The translations under genes were made by a program, and so were the position numbers. The notes under the pieces were generated by a model. It did not search any database. It was not told the origin of the DNA and saw only the letters and a program-made list of their open reading frames with translations. Source: Flavobacterium sp. (GTDB taxonomy: Bacteria; Bacteroidota; Bacteroidia; Flavobacteriales; Flavobacteriaceae). From it: a stretch of 64,000 bases of DNA. The stretch covers positions 1 through 64,000 of the forward strand of contig JAIXSK010000025.1 in NCBI GenBank assembly GCA_027484725.1, given 5' to 3'. Positions 1 through 8,579 of the stretch are shown in pieces. Numbering within the stretch: the first letter of the stretch is position 1; every line of letters begins with the position of its first letter.

Positions 1-2037
1 ACTGTTTTAGGTTCGGGCGGTTGTCCGAATGTAAGTGCAACGAGAATTGTTAACGTGACTGCACCAGTCGTGGCCGGAACTTTATCCGGAACACAAAATA
101 TTTGCATCGGTGATTCAGTGACTTTTGCTTCCACAGTTTTGGGTGGAAGTTGGACTTCATCTGATGTTACTGTGGCAACGATTAATGCTGCTACCGGAGC
201 AATTGTCGGCGTTGCTGCCGGAACCGCGACCATGACTTATACCGTACTCGGTTCTGGTGGTTGTCCAAATGTAACTGCAACACGCACCATAACGGTGACT
301 GCGCCAGTGGTGGCCGGAACTTTATCCGGAACACAAAATATTTGCATCGGAGATTCAGTGACTTTTGCTTCCACAGTTTTGGGTGGAAGTTGGACTTCAT
401 CTGATGTTACCGTGGCAACCATTAACGCTGCTACCGGAGCGATTGTCGGAGTTGCTGCCGGAACCGCGACCATGACTTATACCGTACTCGGTTCTGGCGG
501 TTGTCCCAATGCATCTGCAACGCGCACGATAACCGTAACTGCACCGCTGGTAGCCGGAACCTTGTCCGGAACACAAAATATTTGTATCGGAGATTCCGTG
601 ACTTTTGCCTCAACGGTTTTAGGCGGAAGTTGGACTTCATCGAATCCAGCAGTCGCTACAATCAATAGCTCGACCGGAGCCATTGTTGGAGTTGCTGCCG
701 GAAGTTCAACCATGACTTATAACGTGCTCGGTTCAGGCGGATGTCCGAATGTAACTGCAACACGCACGATAACCGTGACTGCGCCAGTCGTGGCCGGAAC
801 CTTATCCGGAACGCAAAATATCTGCATCGGTGATTCAGTGACTTTTGCTTCCACAGTTTTAGGCGGAACTTGGACTTCATCGAATCCAGCAGTCGCTACA
901 ATCAATAGCTCGACCGGAGCCATTGTCGGAGTTGCTGCCGGAACCGCCACCATGACCTATACCGTTTTGGGCTCGGGCGGATGTCCGAATGCTACTGTAA
1001 CGCGTATAGTGACGGTAAAACCAAGTCCGCATGTTTTGAATCAGAGCACTTACAATATTTGTACGGGTGACAACATCAATATTAATCTTACAGCTGATCT
1101 TCCCGGTACCACTTTTACATGGTTGGCCTCGCAAAATCATGTAACCGGAGCCGGCAACGGTTTAGGAAATACCATTGCAACAACACTTAATTTGACCGGA
1201 AATGGTTCGGGTTCTGTGGTCTACGGAGTGATTCCTATGGCCAATGGATGTGAAGGCAATCCGTATTATATTACCGTTCGCGTATGGCCACAACCGCGAC
1301 CGCAATTGAATGACGGGTTTGTTTGTCTGAACATTTTAACCAATAATGCGATCCAAACTCATTTATTGCAAACCGGATTAGATTCTGTAAACTATACTTT
1401 TGATTGGTATTTTAATGGTGCGCAAATCAGCGGAGCCAACAGTCATACGTATGAAGCCGACCAGGCGGGAACCTATTCAGTAATTGCGACCAACATACAA
1501 ACCGGCTGCGTATCTGATGAAGTTTTTGCTTCTGTAACCTCATCGTATGTGGCCAACAATTTTGTGGCCGAACCCAGCGATGCTTTTTCAGATGCGCCTT
1601 ATATCATTGTGCATACACCGGCGGGCACCGGACCATTTTTGTATCAACTCGATTTCGGGCCGTTTCAAAGCTCCAATATTTTTTATAATGTGTCGAGCGG
1701 TTTACACACCATTCGCGTAAAAGACGAAATGGGTTGTACTGATTTACTGGGTCAAGTTTGGATTTTGAATTATCCGAAATTCTTTACCCCGAACGACGAT
1801 ACCTATAACGACACATGGAACATTCCGGATTTGGCGAATCAGCCCGACGCGCACATTTATATTTTTGACCGCTACGCGAAATTCATCAAAGAAATCAGTC
1901 CACAGGGTGAAGGTTGGGACGGAAGTCACAATGGATATCCGCTGCCCTCAACCGACTATTGGTTCTCGGTAGATTATACCGATCCGAACACGTTTGTACG
2001 CAGAAATTTCAAAGCGCATTTTTCATTGAAACGATAA
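1..2037 (+). CDS. T9SS type B sorting domain-containing surface protein with tandem Ig-like (Big_2-like) repeats; 5' end outside window
   Basis: Frame +1 is open from base 1 (TVLGSGGCPNVSATRIVNVTAP...). Repeats of 80 aa, then a C-terminal FFTPNDDTYNDTWNI...IYIFDRYAKFIKEISPQGEGWDGSHNGYPLPSTDYWFSVDY...FKAHFSLKR gliding-motility/type B sorting signature. Confidence 0.9.
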   Translation, partial: TVLGSGGCPNVSATRIVNVTAPVVAGTLSGTQNICIGDSVTFASTVLGGSWTSSDVTVATINAATGAIVGVAAGTATMTYTVLGSGGCPNVTATRTITVTAPVVAGTLSGTQNICIGDSVTFASTVLGGSWTSSDVTVATINAATGAIVGVAAGTATMTYTVLGSGGCPNASATRTITVTAPLVAGTLSGTQNICIGDSVTFASTVLGGSWTSSNPAVATINSSTGAIVGVAAGSSTMTYNVLGSGGCPNVTATRTITVTAPVVAGTLSGTQNICIGDSVTFASTVLGGTWTSSNPAVATINSSTGAIVGVAAGTATMTYTVLGSGGCPNATVTRIVTVKPSPHVLNQSTYNICTGDNININLTADLPGTTFTWLASQNHVTGAGNGLGNTIATTLNLTGNGSGSVVYGVIPMANGCEGNPYYITVRVWPQPRPQLNDGFVCLNILTNNAIQTHLLQTGLDSVNYTFDWYFNGAQISGANSHTYEADQAGTYSVIATNIQTGCVSDEVFASVTSSYVANNFVAEPSDAFSDAPYIIVHTPAGTGPFLYQLDFGPFQSSNIFYNVSSGLHTIRVKDEMGCTDLLGQVWILNYPKFFTPNDDTYNDTWNIPDLANQPDAHIYIFDRYAKFIKEISPQGEGWDGSHNGYPLPSTDYWFSVDYTDPNTFVRRNFKAHFSLKR
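58..1017 (+). repeat. Four tandem 240-bp coding repeats (80 aa each)
   Basis: The motif act-gca/gcg-cca-gts-gtg-gcc-gga-acy-ttr-tcc-gga-ac recurs at about 58, 298, 538 and 778. Protein unit VVAGTLSGTQNICIGDSVTFASTVLGGSWTSS...TRTITVTAP. Confidence 0.95.
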
Positions 2038-2038
2038 G

Positions 2039-2132
2039 TGCGTGAAGGATGGACGCGAAAAGCCCGCAACGCAGTGAGGACTTGTAGCAAACAGCCTGAC
2101 CCGTAGGGGCACCTGCCTGCCGGCAGGCGCCC
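2039..2132. repeat. Dispersed intergenic repeat, copy A
   Basis: GCGTGAAGGATGGACGCGAAAAGCCC...AGCAAACAGCCTGACCCGTAGGGGCAC[CTGCCTGCCGGCAGGC]GCCC; shares both ends with copies at 3432, 48153 and 58140. Confidence 0.7.
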
Positions 2133-2137
2133 AAAAA

Positions 2138-2165
2138 CAAAAAAGGCTCCTTTGAAAGAGCCTTG
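2138..2165 (-). terminator. Rho-independent-type terminator for the pyrimidine catabolism operon
   Basis: Minus strand AAGGCTCtttcaaagGAGCCTTTTTTG just past the stop at 2173. Confidence 0.75.
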
Positions 2166-2172
2166 GGATGAA

Positions 2173-3408
2173 TTATTTTTTGAGGACTTCGAGCACCGTG
2201 CCGAGTAATACTTGAGCGCCGGTGGCCAAATCTTCATAAGAAGAATACTCGAGCGGATTGTGGCTGATGCCGTCTTTGCAACGCACGAAAATCATTCCGT
2301 AATCACAGGCATAGGAAAGCGCAAGCGCATCGTGAAAAGGCCCGCTCATGAGCTCGGGCGCATCGAGATTAAGTTTTTTGCACTCGCTGTGAATGATGGC
2401 TTTGATCCAATCGGCACAATAGCGCGGTTCGCTGTTGGTGTCTTCAGAAATAGCATATTCGAGCTTGTGTTTGGCACAAATGGCCTCGATTCGGTCGCGC
2501 AATTGTTGCTCGTAGCGATTGCGGCGGTCTAGGTCAATATCGCGCAAATCAACAGTCATCTCAACTTCTTCGGCGATGATGTTTCTTGAAGCCGGAAATA
2601 CTTTTAATGTACCTACCGTCCCAACCGTTGGATTGCCGGGTACTTGGGTGGCAATTTCGTGTAAAGCAATCGTGATTTCGGCAGCGCCCATCATGGCATC
2701 GCGACGCATAGGCATAGGCACAGAGCCCGCGTGACCTGCCATTCCTTTGAGTCTGACGGTCCACCAAAGCGGTCCGGAAATACCCGAAACAACACCAATG
2801 GGTTTTTGTGCCACATCCAGGATGGGACCTTGTTCAATATGCAACTCCAGAAAACAGAAAATACTTCCGGGTTGATATTCTGATGCTTTGAATTGGGTGA
2901 TGTCACAACCAAAATCTTGGAGTGCTTGCGCGCGGGTGATGCCATCTTTATCGGCGCGTTGTAATTCGCCGGGTTCGAGTTTGCCCAAAATACCGCGCGA
3001 ACCAAACAAGCCTTTGTTAAAACGCCAACCTTCTTCGTCGGCAAATGAGATGACTTCAATAGTGCGCTCGGGTTGAATGCCGTTTTCATGCAAGGTGCGC
3101 ACGACTTCAATGGCACACAACACACCGGCCACACCGTCAAATCGGCCGCCATAAGGTTGTGAATCAAGGTGTGAGCCCATCATGAGCACGGGCAAGTCAG
3201 GATTTTTGCCTTCGAGTCTACCGATTAAATTACCGAAATTATCGATACGCACAGACATTCCGGCGGCTTGCATCCAAGAAGCTGCTATTTCAAAACCTTG
3301 TTTTTCAAGTGCGGTATGCGCCGGACGACAAGTGCCGGTTTCGCCGATTTTGCCGATTTCGCTCATGGCTTCAAAATAGCTTTGAAGACGGGAACTGTTT
3401 ATTTTCAT
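2173..3408 (-). CDS. M20-family hydantoinase/carbamoylase amidase (Zn-dependent; N-carbamoyl-beta-alanine/allantoate amidohydrolase-like)
   Basis: MKINSSRLQSYFEAMSEIGKIGETG..., MGSHLDSQPYGGRFDGVAGVL, ISFADEEGWRF, FLELHIEQGP, SGPFHDAL motifs. Start taken at the internal Met (MKINSS) rather than the ORF-track start. Confidence 0.85.
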   Translation of the reverse strand: MKINSSRLQSYFEAMSEIGKIGETGTCRPAHTALEKQGFEIAASWMQAAGMSVRIDNFGNLIGRLEGKNPDLPVLMMGSHLDSQPYGGRFDGVAGVLCAIEVVRTLHENGIQPERTIEVISFADEEGWRFNKGLFGSRGILGKLEPGELQRADKDGITRAQALQDFGCDITQFKASEYQPGSIFCFLELHIEQGPILDVAQKPIGVVSGISGPLWWTVRLKGMAGHAGSVPMPMRRDAMMGAAEITIALHEIATQVPGNPTVGTVGTLKVFPASRNIIAEEVEMTVDLRDIDLDRRNRYEQQLRDRIEAICAKHKLEYAISEDTNSEPRYCADWIKAIIHSECKKLNLDAPELMSGPFHDALALSYACDYGMIFVRCKDGISHNPLEYSSYEDLATGAQVLLGTVLEVLKK

Positions 3409-3431
3409 GGATTTATTTTTGTTTGATGAAT

Positions 3432-3522
3432 GCCCGCGTGAGGGATTGAAGCGGCTATCCTTGGGTGCCGAACTCCGGCACACAAGATAATAGCGAAAAG
3501 CCCGACCCGTAGGGGCACGCCC
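3432..3522. repeat. Dispersed intergenic repeat, copy B (clearest copy)
   Basis: GCCCGCGTGAGGGATTGAAGCGGCTATCCTTGGGTGCCGAACTCCGGCACACAAGATAATAGCGAAAAGCCCGACCCGTAGGGGCACGCCC; central hairpin CTTGgGTGCCG/CGGCACaCAAG. Confidence 0.8.
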
Positions 3523-3527
3523 ACATT

Positions 3528-4796
3528 TTAATGATCGTTGAGCGGTAAGCCTTGTGCTTGCCAGTCTTTCCAGTTGATGTATTCAGGAGCGACACGTTTG
3601 ACTTGCATGCTGATGCAATTATCAACCGGACAAACCAATTTACAGAGGTTGCAACCCACGCATTCTTTTTCGTTGATGGTGTAGTTGTTATAAGGCACGC
3701 CGCGCTCAATGTTGATGGATTGATGCGAGGTGTCTTCGCAAGCGATGTAACACAATCCGCAGTGGATGCATTTGTCTTGATCAATATTGGCCACGTGGTG
3801 GTAGTTGATGTCAAGGTCTTCCCAATGCGTGATTTTCTCGACAGATTTGCCGATGAAATCAGTGGTTTTTTGATAGCCTTTTTCGTCCATCCAGTTGCTG
3901 AGACCTTCGCACAAATCTTCAACAATGCGGAAACCGTGTGTCATGGCAGCGGTACAAACCTGCACGGATGTAGCGCCTAGAAGCATAAACTCGGCGGCAT
4001 CTTTCCAGGTGCTCACGCCTCCGATACCTGAAACCGGCACTCGGCTGGCCACCGGATCTTGTGAAATGGTGGTGAGCATTTTAAGCGCAATGGGTTTTAC
4101 AGCCGGACCACAATAACCGCCAAAGACACTTTGACCCGCTACATACGGATTGGGAACGAGCGTGTCGAGATCAATTCCAGTGACGCTTTGAATGGTATTG
4201 ATGAGACTCAATGCATTGGTTCCGCCTTCAACAGCAGCGCGTCCGGTGGGAACTACTGAATGCACATTGGGTGTGAGTTTGGTAATGACGGGAATCGTAG
4301 CTTTTTCCATGACCCACTCTACGACCATTTTGGCGATTTCGGGATCTTGACCTACTGCTGCGCCCATGCCGCGCTCGGTCATTCCGTGCGGACAACCAAA
4401 ATTGAGCTCAAAGCCCATGGCTCCGGCATCTTCGCATTTTTGGATGAGTTCGTGCCAAGCGGTTCGGTTGTTATCGGCCATGAGGGATACAATCATAGCG
4501 CGATCTGGGAACATTTTGACTACTTCGGTAATTTCGCGCAAGTTGATCTCGAGCGGACGATCGCTGATGAGCTCAATGTTGTTGAAGCCCATGATGCGTT
4601 TTTTTCCGTAATCAACAGACGAATAGCGCGAGGATACGTTTTTGACTTGTGAGCCCAGCGTTTTCCAGACTACTCCGCCCCAACCGGCTTCAAAAGCACG
4701 GACGACGTTGATTTTTTTATCGGTAGGAGGCGCACTGGCCAACCAAAAGGGATTGGGTGATTTGATTCCTAAAAAATCGGTTGATAAATCTGCCAT
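3528..4796 (-). CDS. preA: NAD-dependent dihydropyrimidine dehydrogenase subunit PreA
   Basis: Dihydroorotate dehydrogenase-like fold (NPFWLASAPPT, GFELNFGCPHGM, ITKLTPN) with C-terminal 2x[4Fe-4S] motifs CIHCGLCYIAC and CVGCNLCKLVCP. Confidence 0.93.
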   Translation of the reverse strand: MADLSTDFLGIKSPNPFWLASAPPTDKKINVVRAFEAGWGGVVWKTLGSQVKNVSSRYSSVDYGKKRIMGFNNIELISDRPLEINLREITEVVKMFPDRAMIVSLMADNNRTAWHELIQKCEDAGAMGFELNFGCPHGMTERGMGAAVGQDPEIAKMVVEWVMEKATIPVITKLTPNVHSVVPTGRAAVEGGTNALSLINTIQSVTGIDLDTLVPNPYVAGQSVFGGYCGPAVKPIALKMLTTISQDPVASRVPVSGIGGVSTWKDAAEFMLLGATSVQVCTAAMTHGFRIVEDLCEGLSNWMDEKGYQKTTDFIGKSVEKITHWEDLDINYHHVANIDQDKCIHCGLCYIACEDTSHQSINIERGVPYNNYTINEKECVGCNLCKLVCPVDNCISMQVKRVAPEYINWKDWQAQGLPLNDH

Positions 4797-4849
4797 ATCT
4801 TTTTATTTTAAATGTTGAATGTTTCGTCGCCTAGCATTCATCATAAATT

Positions 4850-6235
4850 TTAATTATTGAACGTTGGTTTTAATTCGCACTCGAGGATGTAATCGGGTGC
4901 AATGATTTCTTTGACGATGGCCGCAGCTCCGTCTTTTCCGGCTTGAACCGCATCGACTACTTCTTTACCTCCGTTGACGCAATCACCTCCGGCAAAAACT
5001 TTGGCGGTATGGGTGGTTGATTTTCCGGTGATCGAAATTTTGCCTTTGTTGTTTTGTAGCTGGCTCGATTGCACGAGTTCTTCAAAAGGCATTTGTCCGG
5101 CGGCTTTGATGACCATATCCACTTCAAGGGTAAAGGTTTCACCTGAAGCAATGGGGCTTCTTCGGCCGGAAGCATCGGGCTCGCCGAGTTTCATTACATC
5201 GCAAACCAATTGAGAAACTTTGCCGTTTTCGCCTTTGATTTCTTTAGGTGCCGCCAACCACATGATTTGGCAACCGTCTAATTTGGCAATGTCTAATTCT
5301 TTTTGGGTACAAGGCATTTCGGCTTGGGTTCTTCGGTAGACCAAAGTAACTTCGGCTGCACCCAAACGCTTGGCTTGTGTAGCGGCATCAATGGCAGTCA
5401 TACCCATTCCGATGACGGCTACTTTATCGCCCACGGCTATTTTTGAATAATCGTTGTTGCGCAATTCGTAAATGAATTTGATGGCATCTTCAACGCCTTC
5501 TAAATCTTCGCCCGGAATGTCCAATTGACGCGCCATGCCCACACCAAAAGCCAAATACACGGCGTCGTATTGCGCGCGTAATTGCTCTAAAGTGATGTCT
5601 TTGCCCAAAGCATGATTGTATTTGATGTCAATGCCGCCGATGGCTGTAATGTAATCGACCTCATCTTGACAAAATTCAGGCGTTACTTTATAAGCCGCAA
5701 TTCCGTAGGTCATGAGCCCACCGCCTTTGGCTTCTTTTTCATAAATCGTCACATCTATGCCTTCGCGGCTCAGGGTATGCGCACAACTGAGTCCGGCCGG
5801 TCCGGCGCCCACAATGGCTACTTTTTTGCCCGTCGATGGTTTGCGCTCAAAGAGTTGCCATTTGTTTTCCATGGCTTTCTCAGTAGAATAACGTTGCAAA
5901 CGCGCAATATTAATCGGTTCTTCATGCATCATATTATACACACAAGCGCCTTCACAGAGCTTTTCAACCGGGCAAACTTTGCTGCATCCGGCTCCCATAA
6001 TATTGGATGAGAAAATGGTATGTGCCGAACCTTTGAGGTTGTCGGTAGCGATTTGTTTGATGAATTTTGGAACGTTGATTGAAGTCGGACATGACTTCAT
6101 GCACGGCGCGTCGTAACAGAACAAACAACGGTTGGCCTCTGTAAGCGCCGCATCGCGGGTTTCAAACGGCGGATGTATATCGGCAAAATTTGCTTGATAT
6201 TCAGCTGCGGTTAATCGGTTGTTTTTTATAGCCAT
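4850..6235 (-). CDS. preT: NAD(P)-dependent dihydropyrimidine dehydrogenase subunit PreT (GltD-like FAD oxidoreductase)
   Basis: CLFCYDAPCMKSCPTSINVPKFI, GAGCSKVCPVEKLCEGAC, VAIVGAGPAGLSCAHTL; adjacent to preA. Confidence 0.92.
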   Translation of the reverse strand: MAIKNNRLTAAEYQANFADIHPPFETRDAALTEANRCLFCYDAPCMKSCPTSINVPKFIKQIATDNLKGSAHTIFSSNIMGAGCSKVCPVEKLCEGACVYNMMHEEPINIARLQRYSTEKAMENKWQLFERKPSTGKKVAIVGAGPAGLSCAHTLSREGIDVTIYEKEAKGGGLMTYGIAAYKVTPEFCQDEVDYITAIGGIDIKYNHALGKDITLEQLRAQYDAVYLAFGVGMARQLDIPGEDLEGVEDAIKFIYELRNNDYSKIAVGDKVAVIGMGMTAIDAATQAKRLGAAEVTLVYRRTQAEMPCTQKELDIAKLDGCQIMWLAAPKEIKGENGKVSQLVCDVMKLGEPDASGRRSPIASGETFTLEVDMVIKAAGQMPFEELVQSSQLQNNKGKISITGKSTTHTAKVFAGGDCVNGGKEVVDAVQAGKDGAAAIVKEIIAPDYILECELKPTFNN

Positions 6236-6271
6236 AAATTTCTCTGTTTATTTTGGTTGGTTAGTGACTGA

Positions 6272-7138
6272 TTATAGTTGCGTGATTTCAGTATAGGTTT
6301 CCGGGCGACGATCGCGATAAAACTGCCATTTGCTGCGGATTTGTTCGATGAGATCTAAATCAAACTCGGCCACGAGCAATTCGTCTTGGTCTTCAGAAGC
6401 GCAAGCAAAAATTTCGCCCAGCGGATTCACGAAATATGAAGTTCCGTAAAAACGACCGAGGTTCCAAGGTTTTTCTTCGCCCACGCGGTTGATACAGCCC
6501 ATAAAATATCCGTTGGCCACTGCATGTGCGGGTTGTTCCAACTTCCAGAGATATTGAGATTGCCCAACAGTGGTAGCGGATGGATTGTAGACAATTTCAG
6601 CACCGTTCAAGCCCAAGCAACGAGCTCCGTCCGGAAAGTGGCGGTCATAACAAATATAAACGCCGACTTTGGCATAGCGCGTCTGAAAAACTGGATAACC
6701 GAGGTTTCCGGGTTTGAAGAAGTATTTTTCCCAAAAACCACCCGTTTGCGGAATGTGGTTTTTTCGGTATTTGCCCAAATATGTTCCGTCGGCATCAATC
6801 ACAGCGGCCGTGTTATAGAGCACGCCGGCTTGATCTTTTTCATACACCGGAACAATGATGACCATTTGGTGTTTTTGGGCGTACTGCTGCATGAGCTCAG
6901 TAGTTGGGCCCGGAACACTTTCAGCCGAAGCATACCATTTGCTGTCTTGCCCGGGGCAGAAATACGGTGTATTGAAGATTTCTTGAAAACACAAAATCTG
7001 TACACCTTGTCGACCAGCTTCTTCAATGTAGGGAATATGTTTTTGCAACATCGCTTCTTTGATTTCGTCGATGGTACCTTCGCCTTCGGTTTTGGCCAAA
7101 CTCAACTGAATGAGTCCTGATTTTACAATTCTTGCCAT
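6272..7138 (-). CDS. Nitrilase-superfamily amidohydrolase, likely beta-ureidopropionase
   Basis: CFQEIFNTPYFCP (catalytic Glu), KYRKNHIPQTGGFWEKYFF (Lys), GVYICYDRHFPDGARCLGLNGAEIVYNPSAT (Cys); pathway context. Confidence 0.88.
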   Translation of the reverse strand: MARIVKSGLIQLSLAKTEGEGTIDEIKEAMLQKHIPYIEEAGRQGVQILCFQEIFNTPYFCPGQDSKWYASAESVPGPTTELMQQYAQKHQMVIIVPVYEKDQAGVLYNTAAVIDADGTYLGKYRKNHIPQTGGFWEKYFFKPGNLGYPVFQTRYAKVGVYICYDRHFPDGARCLGLNGAEIVYNPSATTVGQSQYLWKLEQPAHAVANGYFMGCINRVGEEKPWNLGRFYGTSYFVNPLGEIFACASEDQDELLVAEFDLDLIEQIRSKWQFYRDRRPETYTEITQL

Positions 7139-7144
7139 AATTAT

Positions 7145-8527
7145 TTAGATTTTTCCGTCTACTTTGTTGCGTTTGATGAATTGTCCGTAGCCTTTTGGAA
7201 TTTTACATTCGTTGTTGTCAATGGCGATTTGTCCGCGCAATAAAACCGTTTTGACTTTTCCGGTAAGTTGCCATCCTTCATAACCGCTGTAATCAACATT
7301 CATATGATGTGTTGCGGCTGAAAGGGTGTGCTTTTCATTCGGATCAATCAGGATGATATCCGCATCGCTGCCCACTGCTATGGTTCCTTTTTTGGGAAAC
7401 ATACCAAAGATTTTGGCTGCATTGGTTGCGGCTACTTCTACGTATTTGTTCAAGGTGATTTTTCCTTTGCTGACGCCTTCACTAAAGAGCAATTCCATAC
7501 GGTTTTCAATAGCCGGATGGCCGTTCGGAATTTTTGAGAAATCATCTTTACCCATGAGTTTTTGTTCCCACATAAACGGACAGTGATCGGTAGCCACTAC
7601 ATTGACCATACCTTGATTCAAGCCGGCCCAGAGCGCTTCTTGGTCTTTTTTCTCACGCAATGGCGGCGACATGACCCATTTGGCACCTTCAAAATTTTGT
7701 TCGTATAAACTGGCATCTAAAATCAGATACTGTATGCAGGTTTCAACAAAAACATGTTGGTTGCGACGCGTGGCAAAACGCACGGCATTGAGCGCGCCTT
7801 CACAGGTAAGATGCACGATATAACCCGGGCAACCTGTATAATCGGCCATATCGGCAAAGCGGCTGCTGGCCTCAGCTTCGGTAACTTCAGGTTGTGATAA
7901 ATAATGATACAGCGGCGACAATTTGCCTTCAGCTTTGTGTTTGGCAATCAGATAATCAATCATATCGCCGTTGGTGGCGTGCACGTTGATAAGCCCTCCG
8001 TGTTTTTTGACTTCTTGCATGAGCCCCACCATCTGACGATCGTCAATCATGAGCGCACCTTTATAAGCCATAAACGTTTTAAAAGACGTGATGCCTTCGT
8101 TTTCAATAAAGTGTTGGATTTCTTTTTTGGTTTCGTCGTTAAAGTCGGTCACAGCCATGTGAAAGCTGTAATCGCCCACGGCATTGTTATCGCTGCGTCC
8201 TTTCCATTCTTGTAAAGCAGCATTCAAACTTTTCCCTTGGGTTTGCAAAATGAAATCAATTACCGTGGTGGTTCCGCCAAAAAGGGCCGCGCGCGTTCCG
8301 GTCTCGTAGTTATCACTTGAATAAGTGCCCATAAACGGCATATCCAGATGCACATGCGGATCGATTCCGCCAGGCATCACGAGTTTTCCGGTAGCATCAA
8401 TGACTGTATCGGCCGTTACTTTTAAGTTTTTGCCAATGGCCGAGACGGTTTCGCCTTCTATAAAAACATCCGCCATATAATCGTCGGTGGCGGTGATGAC
8501 TCTTCCGTTTTTAATTAAAATACTCAT
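7145..8527 (-). CDS. hydA: Dihydropyrimidinase (D-hydantoinase family)
   Basis: MPGGIDPHVHLDMPFMGT, TSFKTFMAYKGALMIDD, INVHATNGDMIDYLI, NVVATDHCPF motifs. Confidence 0.92.
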   Translation of the reverse strand: MSILIKNGRVITATDDYMADVFIEGETVSAIGKNLKVTADTVIDATGKLVMPGGIDPHVHLDMPFMGTYSSDNYETGTRAALFGGTTTVIDFILQTQGKSLNAALQEWKGRSDNNAVGDYSFHMAVTDFNDETKKEIQHFIENEGITSFKTFMAYKGALMIDDRQMVGLMQEVKKHGGLINVHATNGDMIDYLIAKHKAEGKLSPLYHYLSQPEVTEAEASSRFADMADYTGCPGYIVHLTCEGALNAVRFATRRNQHVFVETCIQYLILDASLYEQNFEGAKWVMSPPLREKKDQEALWAGLNQGMVNVVATDHCPFMWEQKLMGKDDFSKIPNGHPAIENRMELLFSEGVSKGKITLNKYVEVAATNAAKIFGMFPKKGTIAVGSDADIILIDPNEKHTLSAATHHMNVDYSGYEGWQLTGKVKTVLLRGQIAIDNNECKIPKGYGQFIKRNKVDGKI

Positions 8528-8579
8528 ATTTTTTAAGTTGCTGAGTGCCTATGTGCCTGAGTGGCTAAGACTACCCACA

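Noticed and set aside
191-953. Minus-strand ORFs of 69-78 aa repeated at 240-bp intervals
   Set aside because: They are antisense shadows of the tandem coding repeats; they repeat only because the sense strand repeats.
58-1017. CRISPR-like periodicity
   Set aside because: The period is 240 bp, the whole unit is conserved with no unique spacers, and it is inside an open reading frame.
3409-3483. N-terminal extension of the 2173-3483 ORF
   Set aside because: The extension translates through dispersed repeat copy B; the internal MKINSS start matches the family better.
6524-7120. 198-aa plus-strand ORF opposite the nitrilase gene
   Set aside because: Antisense to a clearly conserved enzyme; no start context or family signal.
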